Positions 47,210 to 56,123 of a DNA stretch of 64,000 bases are shown here, piece by piece. The stretch covers positions 1-64,000 of the forward strand of contig NZ_JAMBOG010000019.1 in assembly GCF_023715525.1 (NCBI RefSeq), given 5' to 3'. The notes below the pieces were generated by a model, which saw only the letters and a program-made list of their open reading frames with translations, was not told the DNA's origin and did no database searches. Position 1 is the stretch's first letter, and every line of letters begins with the position of its first letter. Source of the stretch: Kocuria rosea. Lineage in GTDB: Bacteria; Actinomycetota; Actinomycetes; Actinomycetales; Micrococcaceae. A program made the position numbers and the translations under genes.

Positions 47210-48253
47210 TCAGCGGGCGGCGCCGGCCGGGACGCTGCCGGCGCCGTAGAGCTCGGGCTTGGGCTGGAGCTGGACGGGGACGATCTCCCCGGTCGCTTGC
47301 GCCCGGACACCGGCCTCGCAGCACGCGGCCGTGGCGTAACCGTCCCAGGCCGAGGGCCCGCCGATCTCCCCGCGGGCGGCGGCCTCGACCCAGGCCTGGA
47401 TCTCGCGGTCGTAGGCCTCGACGAAACGCTCCTCGAAGCCGGGGGTGACGCTGCCGCCCCACGTGCCGGCGGTGCGGACGTAGGGCTCCTGGTCCCCGCC
47501 GATGCCGACGACGCCGGTCTCGAAGGAGGCCTGGGTCGCCACCTGGTAGCCGAACTGCGCGTTGACGTACACCTCGACCTGGGCGAGGATCCCGGACTCG
47601 GTCTCCATGAGCACCAGCTGGGGGTCGCGCTGGCCGGCCGGCGCGTTGCGGGTGGAGCGCCCGATGCGCACCTGCACCGAGGTGATCTCCTCGCCGGTGA
47701 AGAACCGCACGGCGTCGAACTCGTGCACCACCGAGTCGTTGATGATCATTTCGTTGGTGAACCCGGTCGGGGTGGTGGGGTTGCGGTGCTGGTGGTGCAG
47801 GGTCAGCAGCTCGCCGTAGGTCTTTTCCTCGATCATCCGGCGCAGGGTGAGGTAGCCGGAGTCGAAGCGGCGCATGAAGCCGACCTGGATCAGCTGCCGG
47901 CCGGCCGCGACCTCGGCCTGGACGACGCGCCACGAGGACTCGGCGTCCGGGGTGAGCGGCTTCTCGCACAGCGTGGGCAGCCCGTGCTCGAGGGCGGGCA
48001 GCAGCACCTGCTCGTGCAGGAAGCCAGGGGTGGCGATCAGGGCGGCGTCGACGTCCCCCCGCTCGAGCACCTCCTGGAAGTCGGTGTGGGCCACGGCGCC
48101 GGGGATGTGGGCGACAGCGGCCTCGGCACGGGCCCTGTCGATGTCGACGACGGCGGCGATCTCGGCGCCGTTGATGCGGCGGTGGATGCGCTCGATGTGG
48201 TCGGCGCCCATGCGGCCGGCTCCGACGACGGCGACGCGAAGCGGAGTGTTCAT
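47210..48253 (-). CDS. iolG: Inositol 2-dehydrogenase
   Basis: A 347-residue Gfo/Idh/MocA enzyme oxidising myo-inositol to scyllo-inosose with NAD, the first catabolic step. VAVVGAGRMGADHIERIHRR is the Rossmann motif, TLCEKPLTPD the EKP motif and FMRRFDSGY a typical IolG segment. NDSVVHEFDAVRFF contains the catalytic-site Asp and His. ATG 48253 was chosen for MNTPLRVAVVG. It is the last gene of the minus-strand iol operon, separated from iolA by a strong hairpin. Confidence 0.92.
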   Translation of the reverse strand: MNTPLRVAVVGAGRMGADHIERIHRRINGAEIAAVVDIDRARAEAAVAHIPGAVAHTDFQEVLERGDVDAALIATPGFLHEQVLLPALEHGLPTLCEKPLTPDAESSWRVVQAEVAAGRQLIQVGFMRRFDSGYLTLRRMIEEKTYGELLTLHHQHRNPTTPTGFTNEMIINDSVVHEFDAVRFFTGEEITSVQVRIGRSTRNAPAGQRDPQLVLMETESGILAQVEVYVNAQFGYQVATQASFETGVVGIGGDQEPYVRTAGTWGGSVTPGFEERFVEAYDREIQAWVEAAARGEIGGPSAWDGYATAACCEAGVRAQATGEIVPVQLQPKPELYGAGSVPAGAAR

Positions 48254-48296
48254 GGTCTGTCCTCTCTCGGCCCTGGAGGGGCCTGGAATGTGCGAG

Positions 48297-48330
48297 GCCC
48301 TGCCGGGCACGGGACCGTGCCCGGCAGGGC
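48297..48330 (-). terminator. Intra-operon hairpin between iolA and iolG
   Basis: A perfect 16-bp palindromic stem with a GA centre, 22 nt after the iolA stop and 43 nt before iolG. It can terminate or partly attenuate the operon, or stabilise the 3' end of the processed upstream mRNA. Confidence 0.55.
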
Positions 48331-48351
48331 GTCACCTGTGGTGGGTGGTGC

Positions 48352-49878
48352 TCAGTGGTCCGACGACGACGGGAACGCGAAGGACGCCCCGGAGGCGTGG
48401 TGGGGCTCGGGCCACCGCTCGGTGACGGCCTTGCCGCGGGTGTAGAAGCGCACCCCGTCGGGGCCGTAGATGTGGTGGTCCCCGAACAGCGAGGCCTTCC
48501 ATCCGCCGAAGGAGTGCCACGCGACGGGCACCGGGATCGGGACGTTGACCCCAATCATCCCCACGGTGACGCGGCGCTTGAACTGGCGGGCGTAGGCACC
48601 GGAGGAGGTGAAGATCGCAGTGCCGTTGCCGTAGGGGTTGGCGTTGATGATCTCGATGCCCTCGTCGAAGCTGTCCACGCGCAGCACGACCAGCACCGGA
48701 CCGAAGATCTCCTCCTCGTAGGCCTCCATGTCCCGGCGCACCCGGTCGAGGACTGTCGGGCCCACGAAGAAGCCGTTCTCGTGGTCGTCCACGACCAGGT
48801 CGCGACCGTCCACGACCACCGCCGCGCCGGCCTCCTCGGCCGCCGTGACGATCCTCACCACGCGGTCGCGGGAGGCCGGGGTGATGACCGGGCCCATGTC
48901 GGAGGACGCGTCCATGCCGTTGCCCACGGTGATGTCCCTCGCCCGCTCGGCGAGCTTGTCCACCAGCAGGTCCGCGGCCTCGCCCACGGCCACGGCCACC
49001 GAGACCGCCATGCAGCGCTCCCCGGCGGAGCCGAAGGCCGCGGCCGTGAGGTTGTCGGCGGCGGAGTCCATGTCGGCGTCGGGCAGGATGATCGCGTGGT
49101 TCTTCGCCCCGCCGAGGGCCTGGACCCGCTTGCCGTGCTTGGTCGCTGTCTCGTGCACATACTTCGCGATCGGGGTGGAGCCCACGAAGGAGATGCCGTC
49201 CACGTCCGGGTGGGTCAGCAACCCGTCCACGGCCTCCTTGCCGCCGTGCAGCACCTGGAAGACACCGTCCGGCAGGCCGGCCCGCTGCCACAGCTCGGCG
49301 ATCAGCAGCGACGGCGAGGGGTCCCGCTCGGAGGGCTTGAGGATGAATGCGTTGCCGGTGGCGATCGCGACCGGGGCCATCCACAGGGGCACCATCACGG
49401 GGAAGTTGAACGGGGTGATCCCGGCGACCACGCCCAGCGGCTGGCGGAAGGAGTAGACGTCGATGCCGGTGGAGAACTGGTCGGAGAACTCGCCCTTGAG
49501 CTGCTCGGCGATCCCGCACGCGAACTCCACGACCTCCAGGCCGCGGCCGACCTCGCCCTTGGCGTCGGAGAGCACCTTGCCGTGCTCGGCGGTGATCAGG
49601 GCGGCGAGGTCGTCGGTGTGGGAGGCCACGAGCTCGCGGAACTTGAACAGCACCGCCGTGCGCCTGGCGATGGACATCTCCCCCCACTTGTCGGCGGCCG
49701 CGCGTGCGGCGGCCACCGCACGCTGCAGATCCTCGTCGGAGGCCAGGTGCAGGATGCCGGACACCTTCCCCGTGGCCGGGTTGTAGATCTCCTGGGTGCG
49801 GTCCCCGGTACCGGGGGTGCGCGCTCCGTCGATGAAGTGCTCGACGTGCTGGGTCTGCTGCTCGGTCTGCTGCGTCAT
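48352..49878 (-). CDS. iolA: Methylmalonate-semialdehyde dehydrogenase
   Basis: CoA-acylating aldehyde dehydrogenase of 508 residues, converting malonate or methylmalonate semialdehyde to acetyl-CoA or propionyl-CoA, the last inositol step. ITPFNFPVMVPLWM, the family-specific GGAKNHAIILPDAD and the catalytic cysteine in GSAGERCMAVSVAV are present; the C-terminus has the ALDH motif GGWKASLFGD. AAGGAGG lies 5 nt before ATG 49878, and the gene follows iolD by 12 nt. It could also be called mmsA. Confidence 0.95.
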   Translation of the reverse strand: MTQQTEQQTQHVEHFIDGARTPGTGDRTQEIYNPATGKVSGILHLASDEDLQRAVAAARAAADKWGEMSIARRTAVLFKFRELVASHTDDLAALITAEHGKVLSDAKGEVGRGLEVVEFACGIAEQLKGEFSDQFSTGIDVYSFRQPLGVVAGITPFNFPVMVPLWMAPVAIATGNAFILKPSERDPSPSLLIAELWQRAGLPDGVFQVLHGGKEAVDGLLTHPDVDGISFVGSTPIAKYVHETATKHGKRVQALGGAKNHAIILPDADMDSAADNLTAAAFGSAGERCMAVSVAVAVGEAADLLVDKLAERARDITVGNGMDASSDMGPVITPASRDRVVRIVTAAEEAGAAVVVDGRDLVVDDHENGFFVGPTVLDRVRRDMEAYEEEIFGPVLVVLRVDSFDEGIEIINANPYGNGTAIFTSSGAYARQFKRRVTVGMIGVNVPIPVPVAWHSFGGWKASLFGDHHIYGPDGVRFYTRGKAVTERWPEPHHASGASFAFPSSSDH

Positions 49879-49889
49879 GGGTTCCTCCT

Positions 49890-51839
49890 TCAGTTCCCGA
49901 GCAGCGGACGCTGCCGGGCCTTGTGTTCCTGGTAGACCTCGTAGGCCTCGTTCGTGGACTCCAGGGTCGCTGTGGCCGTCACGGGCACGTCCCACCACGA
50001 CTCGGAGCTGGGCGCGTCGATGAGCGGGTCCGACTCGACGTGCACGAGCACGGGACCGGAGCCCTCGGGCACCGCCTTCGCCTGGGCGACGGCGGCCTTC
50101 AGCCGGTCGATTACGCCCGCCCCGGGCTCGACCCGCAGCACGGCCACGCCGAGAGACTCGGCGTTGGTGGCGAGGTCGATCGGCAGCGTCGAGCCGTCGT
50201 CGAAGCTGTGCCGCTCCCCGTCCAGGTAGCGGTATTTCGTGCCGAAGCGCTGGGAGCCCAGGGACTCGGACAGCGCGCCGATCGAGGCGTAGCCGTGGTT
50301 CTGGATGAGCACGACCACGAGCTTGAGCCCCTCGGCGACGGCAGTGACGAGCTCGGTGTGCATCATCAGGTAGGAGCCGTCGCCGACCATGACGACGACG
50401 TCGCGGGGGTCCTGGCCGGTGCGGGCTGCCTCGTCGACCGCTGCGCGCTTGACCCCGAGGCCGCCGGCGATTTCGTAGCCCATGCATGAGAAGGCGTACT
50501 CGACGTGGTAGCCGTAGGGGTCCTTGACCCGCCACATCTTGTGCAGGTCCCCGGGCAGGGAGCCCGCCGCGCAGATGACGACGTCGCGGTCGTCCATGGC
50601 CTCGTTGACGGCGCCGATGATCTCGTTCTGTGCCGGCAGCGGCTCGTGGCGGGTGGCGAACGCCTCGTCGACGATGCCGTCCCAGCGCTGCTTCTCGGCC
50701 GCGACGACCTCGGCCAGGTCCGCGCCCACGCGGTAGCCGCCCAGCGCCTTCGTGAGCTCCACGAGCGTCTTGCGGGCGTCGGCGACGACCGGCACGGAGG
50801 ACCCGAGCTTGTAGGCGTCGAACGCCGCCACGTTGATGTTGAGGAAGCGCACGCCGGGGTGCTGGAAGGCGGTGCGGGACGCGGTCGTGAAGTCCTCGTA
50901 CCGGGTGCCGATGCCGATCACGAGATCGGCATCGGCCACCACCGCGTTGGAGGCGGTGGAGCCCGTGGAGCCCACCGCGCCCAGGCACAGCGGGTGGTCC
51001 CAGTCCATCACGCCCACGCCCGCCTGGGTGTAGGCCACGGGGATGCCGGTGGCCTCCGCGAACTCGGCCAGCGCCTCGGTGGCGAACGCGTAGTGCACGC
51101 CGCCGCCGGCGATGATCACGGGCCGCTCGGCCGCCCGGATCGCCGTGACGGCGGCCCGGACGTCCTCCTCCTCGGGTGCGGGGCGGCGGATTCGCCACTC
51201 GCGGGGGGCGAGGAACTCCTCGGGCACCTGCAGCGTTTCCGCCTGCACGTCCTGGGGCAGGGCGATCGTGACCGCGCCGGTCTCGGCCGGGTCGGTGAGC
51301 ACCCGCATGCCGTTGAGCAGCGCGGAGAACAGCTGCTCCGGGCGCCACACGCGGTCGAAGAAGCGCGAGACCGGCCGGAAGACGTCGTTGACCGTCAGGT
51401 CCCCGGCGTCGGGGCGCTCGAGCTGCTGCAGCACGGGGTCCGGAGCGCGGGAGGCGAACTGGTCGGAGGGGAACAGCAGCGCCGGCAGGCGGTTGGTGGT
51501 GGCCAGCGCGGCACCGGTGACCATGTTGGTCGCGCCGGGGCCGATCGAGGTGGACACCGCGAAGGTGGCCCGGCGCCGGGTGTGCCGGGCGTAGCCGACG
51601 GCCTGGTGAACCTGGGCCTGCTCGTTGCGGCCCTGGTAGTAGGGCATCAGCGTGGGGTCCTGGGCCTGGTACTGCTTCAGCGCCTGGCCCACCCCGGCCA
51701 CGTTGCCGTGGCCGAAGATGCCGAACATGCCGGGGATCGTCCGCTCCCGGTACTCCGTGCCGCCCACGCGGTCGACGGTCCACTGGTTGGCCAGGAACTC
51801 CACGAGCGCCTGGGAGACGGACAGGGTGCGCGCGCTCAT
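49890..51839 (-). CDS. iolD: 3D-(3,5/4)-trihydroxycyclohexane-1,2-dione hydrolase
   Basis: ThDP-dependent ring-opening hydrolase of 649 residues. The N-terminal Pyr domain has FGIFGHGNVAGVGQAL; the central domain has RPVIIAGGGVHYAFA; the PP domain has VMVGDGSYLMMHTEL, followed by QNHGYASIG, the GDG...N metal-ThDP motif. ATG 51839 overlaps the upstream aldolase stop (ATGA). Confidence 0.96.
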   Translation of the reverse strand: MSARTLSVSQALVEFLANQWTVDRVGGTEYRERTIPGMFGIFGHGNVAGVGQALKQYQAQDPTLMPYYQGRNEQAQVHQAVGYARHTRRRATFAVSTSIGPGATNMVTGAALATTNRLPALLFPSDQFASRAPDPVLQQLERPDAGDLTVNDVFRPVSRFFDRVWRPEQLFSALLNGMRVLTDPAETGAVTIALPQDVQAETLQVPEEFLAPREWRIRRPAPEEEDVRAAVTAIRAAERPVIIAGGGVHYAFATEALAEFAEATGIPVAYTQAGVGVMDWDHPLCLGAVGSTGSTASNAVVADADLVIGIGTRYEDFTTASRTAFQHPGVRFLNINVAAFDAYKLGSSVPVVADARKTLVELTKALGGYRVGADLAEVVAAEKQRWDGIVDEAFATRHEPLPAQNEIIGAVNEAMDDRDVVICAAGSLPGDLHKMWRVKDPYGYHVEYAFSCMGYEIAGGLGVKRAAVDEAARTGQDPRDVVVMVGDGSYLMMHTELVTAVAEGLKLVVVLIQNHGYASIGALSESLGSQRFGTKYRYLDGERHSFDDGSTLPIDLATNAESLGVAVLRVEPGAGVIDRLKAAVAQAKAVPEGSGPVLVHVESDPLIDAPSSESWWDVPVTATATLESTNEAYEVYQEHKARQRPLLGN

Positions 51840-52774
51840 CGGGCGGCTCCTTCCTGGACCGGGTGGTCCTTGAGCAGGGAGGCGGCCGTGGCCACGGCGC
51901 CGGTGACGTCCCCGTCCTCGGGGTACAGCAGGGTGCGGCCCACGGTCAAACCTTGCACGCCGGGCAGCGCCAGGGCGGCCTCCCAGGTGGCGAAAACCTC
52001 GTCGGGGGACCCGCTCGGGTCCCCGCCCAGCAGCACGGTGGGCAGGGTCGTGGAGGCCATGACGCGCTCCATGTCCTCCACCACGGGCAGCTTCATCCAG
52101 GTGTGGGCGGAGGACCCGCCCAGGCCCTGGGCGATGGCCACGGACTGGATCACGGCCTCGGGCGAGAGGTCGTTGACGATGCCCACCTCGGTGATCCGGG
52201 AGATGAACGGCTCGACCATGGCGATGAGGCCCAGGGCCGCGAGGGAGTCCACGGCGTGCGCCGTGTTCTCGAGCACGGACGTGGTGTGCGGGTCCTCGAA
52301 GCAGATGCGGGTCAGCATCTTGCCGCCGTCGGCGCCGATCCGGTTCAACGCCTCGGCGGTGTGGCCGGTGAAGCGGTCGTCGATCTCGTTGACGAGCCCG
52401 GGCAGGCCGCCGCGGTTCATCGAGCCGAAGACGAGCTTGCCCTCCAGCGCACCGAGCAGCAGCAGGTCGTCGAGCACGTCCGGGGAGGCGAGCACGCCGT
52501 CGACGCGCGGGTTGGCCAGGGCGATCTGCAACCGGTCCAGCAGGTCCCGTCGGTCCGCCATGGCCTGCACGTCGCCGCGGACCTTCAGAGCCCCGCGGGC
52601 GGCGTGGTCGGCGGCGACCACGAAGTTCTGCTGGCCGTGGACGAGACCGGGGTGGCGGCGCCGGGAGTCGGCGGCCCGCTGCACTGCGCGGGGGTCCTCG
52701 AGCCGGATCCGGGACAGGTGCTCGTAGCGGCGCGGATCGGCGTCGGTGCCGAGCGCGATCGGGGAGGTGGTCAT
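51836..52774 (-). CDS. Cgl0159-type (beta/alpha)8 aldolase, IolJ-like position
   Basis: A 312-residue TIM-barrel protein of the DeoC/LacD superfamily. FVVAADHAARGALKV and KMLTRICFEDPHT, with WMKLPVVEDMERV and TVLLGGDPSGSPDEV further on, carry the barrel lysines. No separate iolJ is present, so this is the likely enzyme cleaving 2-deoxy-5-keto-gluconate-6-phosphate to DHAP and malonate semialdehyde; inference from family and operon position. It overlaps both neighbours by 4 nt. Confidence 0.85.
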   Translation of the reverse strand: MTTSPIALGTDADPRRYEHLSRIRLEDPRAVQRAADSRRRHPGLVHGQQNFVVAADHAARGALKVRGDVQAMADRRDLLDRLQIALANPRVDGVLASPDVLDDLLLLGALEGKLVFGSMNRGGLPGLVNEIDDRFTGHTAEALNRIGADGGKMLTRICFEDPHTTSVLENTAHAVDSLAALGLIAMVEPFISRITEVGIVNDLSPEAVIQSVAIAQGLGGSSAHTWMKLPVVEDMERVMASTTLPTVLLGGDPSGSPDEVFATWEAALALPGVQGLTVGRTLLYPEDGDVTGAVATAASLLKDHPVQEGAAR

Positions 52775-53757
52775 CGGGTGGCTCCTTCGGGAACGGATCG
52801 GCCGCGCTCGCGCAGCAGCTGGAAGACCTCATCGGGGGTGGGCATGGCGTCGGAGCAGGAGATGCGGGAGGCGACGATCGCGCCGGAGGCGTTGGCGTAG
52901 TCCAGCACCTGCTCCAGGGCCCAGCCCTGGTTGATGCCGTGGCAGAACGCCCCGCCGAAGGAGTCCCCGGCGCCGAGGCCGTTGACGGTCTCGACCGGGA
53001 CGGGGGCGGAGACGACACGCTCGTCGCGGGTCTTGGCCATGACGCCCTCGGGCCCCAGCTTGACCACGGCGATCTGCACGCCGGCCTCGAGCAGCCGGTC
53101 GGCCTGCTCGTCGGGGGTTCCCTCCCCCACGGCCACGGCGCACTCCTTGTCGTTGCCGATGGCGATGGTCACGTGCTGGAGCAGCTCGTGGACCTGGGCG
53201 CGGGCCTCCTCCTCGGAGGCCCAGAACATGGGTCGGTAGTCGAGGTCGAGGATCGTGTGCTGGTCCGCCCGCAGCTGCTCCCGGGGCCGGGCCGCGTGGG
53301 CGGCGAGGTGGGCGGCCCGCGACGGTTCCTGGCACAGCCCGGTGACCGTGGACCACAGGATGCGGGCCTCGGCCACCGCGTCGGTGTCGATCTCGTCGGC
53401 GCGGATCTGCAGGTCGGGTGCCGTGGGGAAGCGCCCGTAGAAGTAGAGGGGGAAGTCCTCCGGCGGGCGGATCGCGCAGAACGTCGCCGGGGTCTGCAGC
53501 CCGGGCACGGCCGAGACGAACCGGTCGTCCACGCCGTAGCGGGCCAGCTCGCGGTGCAGGTAGACCCCGAAGGGGTCGTCGCCGGTGCGGGTGATCACCG
53601 CGGCGGACTCGCCGTGGCGGGCCGCGGCGACGGCCACGTTGGACGGGGAGCCGCCCAGGTACTTGCGGAACGTGGTCACGTCCTCGAGGCCGACACCGAT
53701 GTCGTCGGGATAGATGTCGACGCTGATGCGCCCGAGGGTCAGGACGTCGTAGCTCAT
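52771..53757 (-). CDS. iolC: 5-dehydro-2-deoxygluconokinase
   Basis: PfkB-family kinase, 328 residues, phosphorylating the IolB product. N-terminal substrate motif YLGGSPSNVAVAAARHGE, IAIGNDKECAVAVG, and the C-terminal catalytic GLGAGDSFGGAFCHGI with the base Asp. The gene overlaps the upstream isomerase and the downstream aldolase by 4 nt each. Confidence 0.95.
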   Translation of the reverse strand: MSYDVLTLGRISVDIYPDDIGVGLEDVTTFRKYLGGSPSNVAVAAARHGESAAVITRTGDDPFGVYLHRELARYGVDDRFVSAVPGLQTPATFCAIRPPEDFPLYFYGRFPTAPDLQIRADEIDTDAVAEARILWSTVTGLCQEPSRAAHLAAHAARPREQLRADQHTILDLDYRPMFWASEEEARAQVHELLQHVTIAIGNDKECAVAVGEGTPDEQADRLLEAGVQIAVVKLGPEGVMAKTRDERVVSAPVPVETVNGLGAGDSFGGAFCHGINQGWALEQVLDYANASGAIVASRISCSDAMPTPDEVFQLLRERGRSVPEGATR

Positions 53758-54701
53758 GCGTGGGCTCCGGTCTTCTGCGAGGACTCCGGGGAGGACTCCT
53801 GTGTGGCGCGGGCGGGGTTCTGTGCGGCGCTGCGGGCCGCGTCGGCGCGCTCGGTCATCTGCGCGAGCTGGTAGCGGGAGACCTCGGGGGCGCTCTCGTC
53901 CTCGGCGAACACGGAGGAAACCATCACGGTCTCCTCCCGGTCGAGGAAGCCGTTGGCGGCCAGGCCGCCGAAGAACTCGTTCCAGTCGACGTCGCCGTCG
54001 CCGATCTTGAGGTGCTGGTGGACCCGGACGGCGTTGCCCGGAGGGTTGGTGATGTAGCGCAGCCCGTGGGAGCGGTGGTGGTCCATGGTGTCGGCCACGT
54101 GCACGACCCGCAGTCGGTCACCGACCGCGGCCATGATGTCCAGGGGCGCGTCGGCCATGTGGAAGGTGTGGGGCGCCACGTAGGCGAAGCCGAGGTTCCT
54201 GGAGTTGACCCCGCGGATGACCCGCCAGGCGGCGAGGCCCTGCTCGACGAAGTCGTCGGGGTGGGGGTCGATGGCGATGTGCACGTCCTCGGCCTCGATC
54301 AGGGGCAGCAGTTCTTCCATCGAGCGGTAGAACGCGCGCTCGGACTCCTCCGCCCGCTCGGGTCGGCCCTGGAACTCCGTGTTCATCTGCTGAACCCCGA
54401 GGTCCACGGTCATCCGGATGGCGCGCTTCCAGTAACGCACGGCGGCCTCCCGGGCGTCGGGGTCCGGGGAGGACCAGCGCAGCACCGGCAGCACCGAGGC
54501 GATCTGGACCCCCGCATCGCGGCACGCCCTCCGCAGGGCGGCGACGAGGTCGTCGTCGGCCTTGGGGTGGTTGAAGAAGGGCAGGAAGTCTGCGTGCGGC
54601 GTCAGTTGCAGGTACTCGTAGCCGAGCTCCCGGGCCAGCGCCGGGAATTCCAGCAGCGAGTGGGTGGAGTGGAACGGGGTGGGATCGAGGGCGATCTTCA
54701 C
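53754..54701 (-). CDS. Sugar phosphate isomerase/epimerase, IolH-like
   Basis: A 315-residue xylose isomerase-like TIM barrel. Metal-site motifs are MNTEFQGRPE, HIAIDPHPDDFVE, VHVADTMDHHRS and, at the end, VMVSSVFAED. The C-terminal 25 residues are Ala/Ser/Glu-rich. The GTG at 54701 has AGGAG 8 nt upstream. Position in the operon suggests inosose isomerisation or dehydration (IolH/IolI/IolE-like); the exact member is not certain. Confidence 0.85.
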   Translation of the reverse strand: MKIALDPTPFHSTHSLLEFPALARELGYEYLQLTPHADFLPFFNHPKADDDLVAALRRACRDAGVQIASVLPVLRWSSPDPDAREAAVRYWKRAIRMTVDLGVQQMNTEFQGRPERAEESERAFYRSMEELLPLIEAEDVHIAIDPHPDDFVEQGLAAWRVIRGVNSRNLGFAYVAPHTFHMADAPLDIMAAVGDRLRVVHVADTMDHHRSHGLRYITNPPGNAVRVHQHLKIGDGDVDWNEFFGGLAANGFLDREETVMVSSVFAEDESAPEVSRYQLAQMTERADAARSAAQNPARATQESSPESSQKTGAHA

Positions 54702-54741
54702 GGTCGGGTCTCCTGGACGGTCGGGGCGACGACGGACGGGG

Positions 54742-55698
54742 TCAGCGGACGCGGGTGCGGGAGCCGCAACCCGTGAGGTAGGCACGGGTGCGGGTGGCGA
54801 TCGGGAGCGGGACGGCGAAGGAGGACACCGGGTACATGTCCTGCTCGACGATGCCGAAGATCGGCCGGTCCAGCTTCTCAACCTCCGCGATGACCTGAGC
54901 GAGGTCGGGCAGGCCGGCGGGCGGCTCGACCATGACGCCGGCCAGGTTGGCGGCGGCCCACGTCATGTTCTCGCGGCGCACGCGCTCGAGCACGACCGGG
55001 TCGATCTGCTTGAGGTGGAGGTAGCCGATGCGCTCGGGGTACTTGCGGATGAGGTCCACGGAGGAGGCGCCGCCGTACTCGGCGTGGCCGGTGTCCAGGC
55101 ACAGGGTCACGAGCTCGGGGTCGGTGCGCTGCAGGAAGGTCTCGATGTCCGGCTGGCCGCACACGTGGGAGTCGGCGTGGGAGTGGAACTGCTGCTGTAG
55201 GCCGAACTCCTCCTGCAGCACCTTGCCGAGCCGGTCGTGGCCGGCGCACAGGGCGCTCCACTGCTCGGCGCTCAGCTGCTCGTTCTCCACGGCCTCGCCC
55301 GTGACGTCGTCGCGCCACATGGCCGGAATGACCACGATGTGCTCCCCGCCCATCGCGGCGGTCAGCTCCGCGACCTTCCGGGCGGGCTCCCAGGCCTGCT
55401 CCCACTGTTCTGCGCCGCGGTGGAAGGCGGTGAAGACGGTGCCGGCGGAGACCTTCAGGTTCCGCTGGGCGAGCTCGTCGGCGAGCCGGGCGGGGTCGGT
55501 GGGCAGGTAGCCGTACGGACCGAGCTCGATCCAGGAGTAGCCGGCCTCGGCGACCTCGTCGAGGAAGCGCTCCCACGGCGTCTGCTTGGGGTCGTCGGGG
55601 AACCACACGCCCCAAGAGTCTGGAGCGGTGCCGATGAGCACGGGATTCTGCTGCTGCTCCGACTCGGCGGTGACGGTGGTCGCGTTCTGCTGCGCCAT
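54742..55698 (-). CDS. iolE: Inosose dehydratase-like TIM barrel
   Basis: A 318-residue member of the xylose isomerase-like family. GTAPDSWGVWFPDDPKQ near the N-terminus is characteristic of actinobacterial IolE/2-keto-myo-inositol dehydratases. FHSHADSHVCG, LCLDTGHAEYGG, GYLHLKQIDP and FGIVEQDMYP provide the metal ligands. First gene of the main iol operon, with a good promoter and operator upstream. The name is given by likeness and position; IolI or IolH are alternatives. Confidence 0.82.
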   Translation of the reverse strand: MAQQNATTVTAESEQQQNPVLIGTAPDSWGVWFPDDPKQTPWERFLDEVAEAGYSWIELGPYGYLPTDPARLADELAQRNLKVSAGTVFTAFHRGAEQWEQAWEPARKVAELTAAMGGEHIVVIPAMWRDDVTGEAVENEQLSAEQWSALCAGHDRLGKVLQEEFGLQQQFHSHADSHVCGQPDIETFLQRTDPELVTLCLDTGHAEYGGASSVDLIRKYPERIGYLHLKQIDPVVLERVRRENMTWAAANLAGVMVEPPAGLPDLAQVIAEVEKLDRPIFGIVEQDMYPVSSFAVPLPIATRTRAYLTGCGSRTRVR

Positions 55699-55785
55699 GG
55701 TGACCTGCTTCCTGGTGCTCGTTCTGGGGTGGCGCCGCGGAATGGTGTCCTGGCGCCGGGCCGATCAGTGGTCCGGATCACAACC

Positions 55786-55813
55786 AGAATACGCATCCAG
55801 GATAGTTTGTAAA
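55786..55813 (-). promoter_or_regulatory. Promoter of the iolE operon
   Basis: On the minus strand TTTACA (55808-55813), N16, TATTCT (55786-55791), about 90 nt upstream of iolE. The -35 is overlapped by a GntR-type site. Confidence 0.6.
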
Positions 55814-55820
55814 GACATAA
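55809..55820. promoter_or_regulatory. GntR operator at iolE promoter
   Basis: GTAAAGACATAA matches GTATTGACATAC at 9 of 12 positions and overlaps the -35 of the iolE promoter. Confidence 0.5.
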
Positions 55821-55895
55821 GGTCTAAACAGCCCTAGGATCCCCGACCGCCGAAGCATTGGCCGATGCGCCCGACCTCCACCCGATTGTCCGAAT

Positions 55896-55907
55896 GTATT
55901 GACATAC
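55896..55907. promoter_or_regulatory. GntR operator, second copy upstream of iolE
   Basis: GTATT-GA-CATAC, differing from the gntR site at one base. It contains a plus-strand -35 TTGACA (55899-55904), with GATATT (55922-55927) 17 nt on as -10, pointing toward the symporter remnant. Confidence 0.65.
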
Positions 55908-56123
55908 TACCTTTCACGCGTGATATTGATAACACGCGCGTGACGGGGGCCCCGCACCTCGACGCAACCCTCCGCCGGAGAGCTGCGTGCACCGTGCACC
56001 ACGACCGGCGGAGCCCCTCCTCCTGAACCACGGTCCGGCTCCACAGCGCGCATCGGCAGGGTGGCGCCCATCCGATCGGCGGTGCCACGGATGGCACCGG
56101 CGACCCGAACGAAAGGAACCGGC

